A stretch of 20,321 nt of DNA, from positions 1 to 20,321 of the forward strand of contig CAYZCL010000026.1 in assembly GCA_964476595.1 (NCBI GenBank), written 5' to 3'. Of this stretch, positions 1 to 7,728 are shown piece after piece; position 1 is the first letter of the stretch, and the number at the start of each line of letters is the position of its first letter. The stretch comes from JALSRD01 sp964476595 (lineage in GTDB: Bacteria; Desulfobacterota; Desulfobacteria; Desulfobacterales; JALSRD01). Position numbers and translations under genes: made by a program. Under the pieces are notes generated by a model. The model had not been told where the DNA came from. It ran no database searches and saw only the letters and a program-made list of their open reading frames with translations.

Positions 1-1
1 G

Positions 2-319
2 GCCAAGGCCATGGTTACCTATTTCAACCGGCTGGGAGTCAATTTCCGGGTGGAGGACATCCGCATGGAACGCGACCCCGAGCGGCAGAAGAACGAACTG
101 GGGGTTCCCGAAGCTCACCTGGGCGGGCACGGCTGGCACACCTACCGCCTGACCTCGGAAGACGGCAGCGTGCGCTTCGAGTTCACCCACAACGTCAACG
201 GCCGCGACGTCTACGCCCAGGGGACCCTGGACGCCGCCGCCTTCCTGGCCGAAAGGGTGGCCGCCGGCGCCCGCGGACACGTCTACAGCATGATCGACGT
301 TCTCAAGAGCGGCGTGTAG
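2..319 (+). CDS. dapB: 4-hydroxy-tetrahydrodipicolinate reductase, plant-type, C-terminal part (5' end outside window)
   Basis: DapB performs the NAD(P)H-dependent reduction step of the diaminopimelate/lysine pathway in the cytosol. Only the last ~105 residues are present; the frame is open to the left edge, so the ATG at 11 is probably an internal methionine. The visible part matches the C-terminal domain of the plant-type DapB family: a segment reading RDPERQ..LGVPEAHLGGHGWHTY, then FEFTHNVNGRDVYAQGT followed by DAAAFLAE, and the closing YSMIDVLKSGV, like the ...YNMIDVL... end of plant DapB. The shorter E. coli type shares only the FxH...R..(Y/F)A.G and (M/D)DVL signals. The family call rests on remembered sequence patterns. 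No upstream neighbour is visible. Confidence 0.8.
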   Translation, partial: AKAMVTYFNRLGVNFRVEDIRMERDPERQKNELGVPEAHLGGHGWHTYRLTSEDGSVRFEFTHNVNGRDVYAQGTLDAAAFLAERVAAGARGHVYSMIDVLKSGV

Positions 320-646
320 CCTGCCCGGGGCGGGGCCACGACGGGCGACACAGACCGGCGCGTCCTTTCCCGCCGTCCCTCCGGCGGCGCACCGCCGATG
401 ACCGCCCGCGCCTCACGCGTGCATGCCCCCGGCCCCGGGCGTACCCCTCAACCCCAACCCGTCCGCAGGCTGCAAGAGGTGACCAGGTGACCACATCCAT
501 CCCCATGGTGTGCCCCTGTTGCGGCGGCGGCGGCAACCTCGACCTGATGATCGACGGAGACGGCCACTCGGTCAAGCTCCGGCCGTAGCGCTGACCGGCA
601 ACCCAACCCGTGCCGTACCCGGCGTGCCGCACGAAAAGAGAAAATC
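320..646. other. Intergenic gap between convergent dapB and the glmS-like gene
   Basis: This 327-bp GC-rich gap lies between two genes that converge on it. I see no T-run terminator for either gene and no tRNA. The only candidate content is a short open frame at 487-588, listed separately. The stretch 320-475 shows nothing I can name. Confidence 0.6.
487..588 (+). CDS. Possible small protein with a CPCC motif (33 aa, speculative)
   Basis: A GTG-initiated frame of 33 codons is preceded by GAGGTG at 476-481, five bases upstream, a good ribosome-binding site. The product begins MTTSIPMVCPCCGGGG and ends HSVKLRP. The CPCC followed by four glycines could be half of a zinc or iron-binding knuckle, but there is no second cysteine pair, so it would have to dimerise or be a fragment. 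I recognise no family. Frames this short arise by chance in GC-rich DNA, so it is reported because of the ribosome-binding site and cysteine motif only. Confidence 0.22.
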   Translation: MTTSIPMVCPCCGGGGNLDLMIDGDGHSVKLRP

Positions 647-3600
647 CTAGCGCGCGCCCTCCGGCGGGTGCAGTCCCACGATGAGTTCGCCGATCTTCTC
701 GGCCGAACGGCCGAAGAGTTCGTCGATGGGCACGCTGTCCAGGAAACGGTCCTGCCACACCACGCTGTTTTCCTGCACGATGTTCTTGATGCGCTCGTAC
801 TTTCCGCCCAGGGCGCGGATCTTGACGGGCAGTGCGACTTCCTGGCGGAAGGCGATGTTGAGCAGCAGCAGGTGTTCGATGAGGTTGGGCGTCTCCGAAG
901 AGTCGGAGATGGCGGGGATCACGATGATGCTGCGGTTGTCCTTGCGCCCCTTGCCGATGTAGACGTTTCCCTCGCGCACGATGATGCGTTTGGTGCCCTT
1001 GAGTTCGGGGTCGCTTTCGACCCGCGACGGGATCGGCGCCAGCACCCCGTCCTTGCGGACCACCTCGATGGTGGTCTCCTCGGTGGGTTCCCCCAGGATG
1101 CTGAGCTTGTCGATGCGGTACAGGATGGCGCCGCGGATCTCGGCCACGATACCTTGCAGGTTGCGCAGGACGATGACGTTGCGGTTGGTCAGCTGCGAGA
1201 TCTTGAGGCCGTACCGGCTCAGGGCCTCGAAGAGGATGCCGCGCACGCCCTCGCTGATGCGGCTGGTGCCTACCGTCACGGTCTTGGCCTGGTGTTTGAT
1301 GGCGTCCACTGGGCGGGCCATGGCGTTGATGGACTCGGCCAGGCAGTTGAACAGGGTCTCGATCATGTTGGCGGCCGTGCCCTTGCGGCCGAAATCGATC
1401 TCGAAATCGGTCACCGGCAGGCGCCCGGCCAGGTACTTGGCCAGCAGCGTCAGGTCGGCGGCGGCCTTGAAACCCATGACCACCGGCAGCCGCCGGCGGG
1501 CCTTGCGGCTGCGAAACTCCCGGTAGAAGGCGGCGATCTTCTCGCGGAAGGACTTTTCCAGCACCACCTCGTAGAGGTCCATGCCGCGGCCGGCATAGGC
1601 GTCGATGGCCTCGCGCACCTCCCGCCGGAACCCGTCCAGGAACTCGGATCCCTCGTTGATGGCCAGGGCCGCGTAGTAGCCCCACAGGTGGCCCACCAGG
1701 GTGTTGACGATGGGGGCCAGGTGCTCGCCCACGGCGGGCACATGGAAAACGTCAGCGGCATAGGGGCCGAAGCGCGTCTCGTTTTCGTCGGCGATGACGA
1801 TGGGCGTGGCCTTGTGGGCCTGGAAAATGGCGGTGTCCTTGATGATGTCGCCGATGACGGTGCTGCCGCTGCCGGCGGCGCACACGATGATCAGCGGCTC
1901 GGACGACAGGTCGATGTGCTTCTTGTCCTCGACGTAGTCCGACGAGATGGTCTTGTAGCACAGCTCGCTGAGCTTGATACGGATCTCGTCGGCCGAGGTC
2001 TTGTTGGGGCCGCTGCCCACCGTGGCCCAGTAAGTCTTGCGCACGGCGTGGCGGCGGGCCGACTCGCCGATGCGCTCCTTCATGGCCAGGATCTTTCGCA
2101 TGTGGCCCGGCAGGGCCAGCAGGGCCCCGATCTCGTCCGAGACGAACCGCGGGTCGCGGCGGCCCTTGATCTGCGCCAGGTAGAGGCCCAGCATGGCGCC
2201 GGCCACGATCTGGGCGTAGAAGGCCTTGGTGGAGGCCACCGACATCTCCACGTCACGGCCGCTGCTGGTGTACATGACGCCGTCGACCTTGAAGGTGATG
2301 TCCGATTCGCGGCGGTTGACGATGGCCATGGTGTACGCGCCGCGGGCGCGCACCATGTCGACGGCGCGGTTGGTGTCGGTGGTGGTGCCGGACTGCGAGA
2401 TGGCCACCACCAGCATGTCGGACAGGCTGTCGGGGCGGTCGTCCTCGCCGATCTTGAACCCGCTGAGTTCCGAGGACTTCAGCGCGCCGATGGTCAGCGA
2501 GGCGTCGTTGAGGTAGTAGTTGAGGATGTCCGCGCAGGCCTGGGCCGCCACACCGGCGGTACCCTGCCCCACGAAGAAGATGCGCCGGATCTTCCCGTCC
2601 GCCAGGGCCCGCGCCAGGGTTTCGGGCACCACGCCGGCGTCCAGCACCACCGTGCGCAGCCCCTCGCCGCCCGGCGTTTCTTTCCAGCGGTTCTGGATGG
2701 TGCGCGCCACCGACAGCGGTGACTCGGAGATCTCCTTGAGGAAGTAGTGGGGAAACCCCTGGCGGTCGATGTCCCGGGAGGTGATCTCTGTGGTCTTGAT
2801 GTCGTCTTCGGTCAGTGCGACCGGCGTTCCGTCGTAGTACATGGCCCGGATGCCGCCCAGGCCGCCGGCGGAGTTCTGGTCGAGGATGAAGATCTGCCCC
2901 TGCACCGGGCCGTTGGCCGTCTCGACCACGCGCTCGCCGTCCATCTTGAGATAGCGCGGCGTCTCCTCGACGAAACCGTAGACCTCGGAGGTGGGCATGT
3001 AGTGGTCCCCGGCCAGCCCGATGAAGACGGCCTGGCCGCTGCCCTTTTGAGCCAGGAACAGCTTGCCCGGAGCCAGGTCGGTGTGCATGGAGATGGCGTG
3101 CGACCCCTGGAAGTCGTTGACCGCCAGGCGAAAGGCCTCTTCCACGGAGGCGCCCTGCCGCAGGTAGCGTTCGATCTGAATGGGAATGATCTTGGTGTCC
3201 GTGCTGATGGTCTCGGGGATGGTGCGCCCCTGCCTTTCGCACTCGCGTTTGAGGTCCAGGTAGTTGTCGATGTCCCCGTTGAGGCAGGCGTGGATGATGC
3301 CGCAGGGTTCATCGTCGCCCTCCCCGGTGCGGTTGTCCAGGGGGTGGCAGTTAGGCTCGCTGATGGCCCCCACCGATGCCCAGCGGGTGTGCGTCGAAAC
3401 CGTGAACGCGGTCAGATCCATGGTCAGCAGTCCCTGGACAACGGCGTCATCGCGGATCTGGCCTCGGATGAAGCGGATGTTGTCGCCCAGCTTCCCGATT
3501 TCGGCGGCCACCTTGAAGGTCACCGAGACGGCCCGCAGGCCGGTGTCGGCCGCCGCGTGGCAGGCGATGCCGCCGTTGACCAGCACGGGCTGGGCGGCGC

Positions 3601-4438
3601 GCCGCTCGAACGCCTCTTTGAGGTCGTGCCGCCGCAGGTACGCCTCGAAAGCCTTGAAGGCCTCGTCCCCCATGACCGCCATCAGCGAAACGCCGGCCGA
3701 ATCACGGCCGCGCACCTCCAGGCGGTCCAGGCTGTTGAGCACTGCATTGATTTTTTTCATGCGCACGATGGCCGGGGTGCTTTGCGGCTGCGGCGATTTT
3801 TCCAGCAGCCGGCGGATCTTGCCGGCGTTTTCGATCAGCTCGAACTTCAGCGCCCAGTGAATGTCGCGCAACACCTCGAGGCGGCCGGCCATGACCTCCA
3901 CCTTGGCGGCCTCCATGCGGCCCATGGCCGCCGAGAAGGCTTCATCCTCGCGTGCGATAACTTCCGCCGCCTGCACCGCCAGCGCTGCCAGCCGCTCCTC
4001 GATCTCGGGCTGCAGCACGATGCGTGCGAAGGCGCCGTCACGCTTGAGTTCCTGCACGACCGACAGGAAGGCGGCCATGTGCGCACCGCCGCCCAGGTAG
4101 GCCTCGGCCGCTCCGGCGCCCTGCCGCTCGCAGGCCGACAGGCCGCCGGCCGCGGCGCGGGCCATCATTTCCTCCAGGCGGCCGAGATCCGGCGCGGGGG
4201 CCTCCCGCGGTGCCGCGAAAGTCACGATGCCGGCCAGGCCGCAGCACAGGGTGGCGGCGCGGCACGGAAAGAAGATGATGGAGGGGGCCGTCACACGCTC
4301 CGGCGAGCGGCCCACGCAGATGTTCACGGCGCCGAGTCGGCGGCAGCGGCCGAGCAAAGACGCCGCCCGGCGTTTCCATCCGGAACGGGTTTTGGCGTGC
4401 ATGGGTTCAAACCTGTCGTTGGGGTTGGTGTTGGGCAT
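647..4438 (-). CDS. Expanded GlmS-like glutamine amidotransferase / double-SIS sugar isomerase (1263 aa)
   Basis: Resembles glutamine:fructose-6-phosphate aminotransferase, which makes glucosamine-6-phosphate for cell-envelope amino sugars, but is about twice the usual ~610 residues. Visible blocks: CGLAGIV at 66-72 (possible nucleophile Cys66); a largely helical insertion ~80-235; RGRDSAG 243-249; TRWASVG 351-357 with His365; Asn387-Gly388; TDTK 413-416; SIS1 ~619-760 with AISQSGTTTDTN 679-690 and SVASTKAF 733-740; SIS2 ~800-935. The isomerase residues of E. coli GlmS (Lys485, Glu488, His504, Lys603) align with Lys822, Glu825, His841 and Lys1052, the last in AKTVTV. About 105 extra residues separate SIS2 from that C-tail, and ~207 unrecognised residues follow it. 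The start is uncertain: ATG 4438 and ATG 4399 both lack a strong ribosome-binding site. It lies 110 bp downstream of the pilS-like gene. Confidence 0.85.
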   Translation of the reverse strand: MPNTNPNDRFEPMHAKTRSGWKRRAASLLGRCRRLGAVNICVGRSPERVTAPSIIFFPCRAATLCCGLAGIVTFAAPREAPAPDLGRLEEMMARAAAGGLSACERQGAGAAEAYLGGGAHMAAFLSVVQELKRDGAFARIVLQPEIEERLAALAVQAAEVIAREDEAFSAAMGRMEAAKVEVMAGRLEVLRDIHWALKFELIENAGKIRRLLEKSPQPQSTPAIVRMKKINAVLNSLDRLEVRGRDSAGVSLMAVMGDEAFKAFEAYLRRHDLKEAFERRAAQPVLVNGGIACHAAADTGLRAVSVTFKVAAEIGKLGDNIRFIRGQIRDDAVVQGLLTMDLTAFTVSTHTRWASVGAISEPNCHPLDNRTGEGDDEPCGIIHACLNGDIDNYLDLKRECERQGRTIPETISTDTKIIPIQIERYLRQGASVEEAFRLAVNDFQGSHAISMHTDLAPGKLFLAQKGSGQAVFIGLAGDHYMPTSEVYGFVEETPRYLKMDGERVVETANGPVQGQIFILDQNSAGGLGGIRAMYYDGTPVALTEDDIKTTEITSRDIDRQGFPHYFLKEISESPLSVARTIQNRWKETPGGEGLRTVVLDAGVVPETLARALADGKIRRIFFVGQGTAGVAAQACADILNYYLNDASLTIGALKSSELSGFKIGEDDRPDSLSDMLVVAISQSGTTTDTNRAVDMVRARGAYTMAIVNRRESDITFKVDGVMYTSSGRDVEMSVASTKAFYAQIVAGAMLGLYLAQIKGRRDPRFVSDEIGALLALPGHMRKILAMKERIGESARRHAVRKTYWATVGSGPNKTSADEIRIKLSELCYKTISSDYVEDKKHIDLSSEPLIIVCAAGSGSTVIGDIIKDTAIFQAHKATPIVIADENETRFGPYAADVFHVPAVGEHLAPIVNTLVGHLWGYYAALAINEGSEFLDGFRREVREAIDAYAGRGMDLYEVVLEKSFREKIAAFYREFRSRKARRRLPVVMGFKAAADLTLLAKYLAGRLPVTDFEIDFGRKGTAANMIETLFNCLAESINAMARPVDAIKHQAKTVTVGTSRISEGVRGILFEALSRYGLKISQLTNRNVIVLRNLQGIVAEIRGAILYRIDKLSILGEPTEETTIEVVRKDGVLAPIPSRVESDPELKGTKRIIVREGNVYIGKGRKDNRSIIVIPAISDSSETPNLIEHLLLLNIAFRQEVALPVKIRALGGKYERIKNIVQENSVVWQDRFLDSVPIDELFGRSAEKIGELIVGLHPPEGAR

Positions 4439-4548
4439 CGGCCGCCGAACGCACCGGAAACCGGGAACCTTGGTCGCGGCGGCCGTGTCTACGGGCAGTG
4501 TCCGGAGCCGGAAGTGTATCCGTAATCCTACGAGAATTCAACCCAATT

Positions 4549-5929
4549 TTACGCCGCCTTGAGGTGCCGCACGGACGGTGCGGCGATGGTGGGAAAACGC
4601 ATGCGGAACTCGGTTCCCTCACCCTGCCGGCTGTCGACGTCGATGCGGATGCCGTGCGCGTCCAGGATGCGGTGCACCACCGACAGCCCCAGCCCGGTGC
4701 CCCGGGTCTTGGTGGTGAAAAAGGGGTCGAAGATGCTGCCCAGCTGCTCGGCGGGAATGCCGCAGCCGTCGTCGCCGATGCACAGCGTGACGCCGCGCCG
4801 GCCAGCCGGGCGCATTTCCACCGTGACGGTGCCGCCGCCCTCCACGGCGTCGGCCGCATTGCGCAGCAGGTTCCAGATCACCTGCCGCAGGTGCCCGCGG
4901 TCCATGCGGATCCACACGTCGGGCACCAGTTTTTTCACGATCCGCACCTCGCCGGTGCAGACCGGGTCCTTCTCGAACAGCGTCAGGATCTCCTCCAGCA
5001 GGACCGGCAGGCACAACGGCTCGTCGCGGCCCCTGGGCGGCCGGGCGAACATCAGGAAATCGCCCACCAGCGCACTGAGGCGGTCGGTCTCCTTGAGAAT
5101 GATGCGCATCAGTTTCTCCTGCCCGCTGTCGAAGGACGGGTCCTCGCGCAGCAGCTGAATACAGCCCGTCATGGCCGCCAGGGGGTTTTTCAGCTCGTGG
5201 GCCAGGCCGGCCGCCATCTCCCCGACGGCCGCCATCTTCTCCACGCGCTTGACGTGCTGGCGGACGGCCTCCAGCTCTTTCTTGGAGCGCCGCGCCTGCT
5301 CGGCCAGCAGGCTGCCCAGGAAAGCCACCGCGAAGCAGGCCGCCGTCAGGACGACGCTCTTGTAGACCACGAAGGAGACGGAGACCTCGTAGGCCGGGCT
5401 GCCCACCTCGATGCCGTAGGGAATCAGCACACCGAAATGCTCCAGCAGCGACAGGGTCGTGTACTGCAGGCAGCACAGGGCCGCGATCATCAGGCTCCCC
5501 CGCCGGTAGAGCAGCACGCTGGCGTAGATGATGACCACCAGATAGAGGTAGGAGAAAATGCTGGCGAAGCCGCCCGAGACGAAGATGAACAGGGTGACGA
5601 TGAAGGTGTCCATCCCGATCTGGACCATGGCCAGCAGCCGCCGGTCGGCGGCCTTGCGCATCAGCAGCCCGTAGAGGATGGAGAGCGTGAAAATGGCGGC
5701 GATGAGGCCGTAGAGAAACGTCAGCGGGGATGCCGGCGGCGACAGGTCGCGGCCCAGCTGCACCAGCACGGTCGATCCCAGCAGCAGCAGGGTAAACACG
5801 GCCCGGGAGACCATCAGCCATTTGAGCTGCCGGGCCAGATCCCTTTCTCCGGTGGCGTCGACGGGTAGCATGGCGACAGGGCGGCGGTTTCCGTCGACCG
5901 GCGCCACGGGGGCGCCGGCGTGTTGAAGT

Positions 5930-5943
<14 letters not shown>
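4549..5943 (-). CDS. pilS: Sensor histidine kinase, PilS-like
   Basis: Membrane sensor kinase that would phosphorylate a response regulator, by analogy the NtrC-type PilR controlling pilin genes through sigma-54. Residues ~43-215 contain about six hydrophobic segments (for example 43-63, 75-94, 109-122, 129-146, 190-213). A short coiled linker follows, then the H-box GLAHELKNPLAAM (His249), N-box NLLRNAADA (Asn362), G1 DDGCGIP 391-397, F-box FDPFFTTK 405-412 and G2 GTGLGL 415-420. No PAS domain is obvious. The chosen start is GTG, overlapping the end of pilC by 14 bp, which suggests translational coupling; ATG 5871 is an alternative. Neither has a strong ribosome-binding site. The PilS name depends on the pilC linkage and topology; no pilR is in the window. 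Confidence 0.82.
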
Positions 5944-7138
<1,195 letters not shown>

Positions 7139-7244
7139 GGCCTACCCTCTCCTTTCAGCTGGGAGTACCAAAATGTCGTTTAAATTACACTCACTTGTCC
7201 CGCAGGCCGGGTCACGGTGTCTTCTATATCGGCAAAAATGGCAA

Positions 7245-7260
7245 AGCAATTTAGGTGCCG
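7245..7260 (-). promoter_or_regulatory. Sigma-54 (-24/-12) promoter for pilC
   Basis: On the minus strand the sequence reads CGGCACCTAAATTGCT. It matches the RpoN consensus TGGCAC-N5-TTGC(A/T) with a single mismatch at the first base, and the invariant GG and GC dinucleotides are separated by exactly 10 bases. Transcription would start near 7234, giving a leader of about 96 nt before the pilC ATG. The upstream flank is A+T-rich, as expected for an enhancer/IHF region. I did not test how often this motif occurs by chance in the window. Confidence 0.6.
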
Positions 7261-7604
7261 GATCCAAAACGATTGTCGACATCGGCCAACCTTATGAATT
7301 AATTGCAAAAAATATTTTCAAGCCCTCAGTGCCCGGCCGGGCGATCACCGGCGGGCGGCCGCGACCGGGAAAACCCCACCCACAGACCGAAAGGCGCCGG
7401 GACGGACGAGTTTTGACCGCACCCCGGCGGGGATGCCGCGGCCGGCGCACCTTTCCATCCCGGTGCGCCGCCCGTCTCGGCCGATACCGGCCGGCGTACC
7501 CGTGCGCCCCGACAGCCAGGGGCACCTGCATCCAGCATGCCAACGGCCGGCCGGCGATGCCCGGACGGGCCATCGCATGCCGCATGACCGGACCGGCGGG
7601 GACC

Positions 7605-7633
7605 TTGATAAAGGCGCCGATATGGCTTATGGT
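7605..7633 (+). promoter_or_regulatory. Sigma-70-like promoter for the DHH-CBS-nucleotidyltransferase gene
   Basis: TTGATA (7605-7610) and TATGGT (7628-7633) are separated by exactly 17 bp, with 5/6 and 4/6 matches to the -35 and -10 consensus. Transcription would start near 7640, about 90 bp before the ATG at 7729. Confidence 0.4.
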
Positions 7634-7728
7634 GGCGTGCAGCCGTTTACCGGACCCGTCACACCGTCTCCCGGCTACAAGGCAAAGGGCACCCGCAGGG
7701 TCCGGACGTCTCCCAACGGGATGAAAAC

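Larger units (their letters stand above)
7139..7728. other. Divergent intergenic region between pilC and the DHH-CBS-nucleotidyltransferase gene
   Basis: This 590-bp gap carries two promoter predictions listed separately: sigma-54-like for pilC at 7245-7260 and sigma-70-like for the plus-strand gene at 7605-7633. The part at about 7160-7325 is clearly richer in A+T than the surroundings, including a run of T/A around 7290-7320 that could bend or bind IHF upstream of the sigma-54 site. The part 7330-7600 is very GC-rich. Open frames there have low-complexity Arg/Pro/Gly composition and no ribosome-binding site, so I call no gene in it. Confidence 0.6.

Noticed and set aside
668..4525. Long plus-strand frames (684 and 592 codons) opposite the GlmS-like gene
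   Set aside because: They have biased antisense composition and no motifs, whereas the minus strand carries the full set of GlmS signatures.
4439..4548. glmS-type ribozyme/riboswitch upstream of the GlmS-like gene
   Set aside because: The gap is only 110 bp, and I recognise no conserved core or pseudoknot arrangement; that ribozyme is mainly a feature of Firmicutes.
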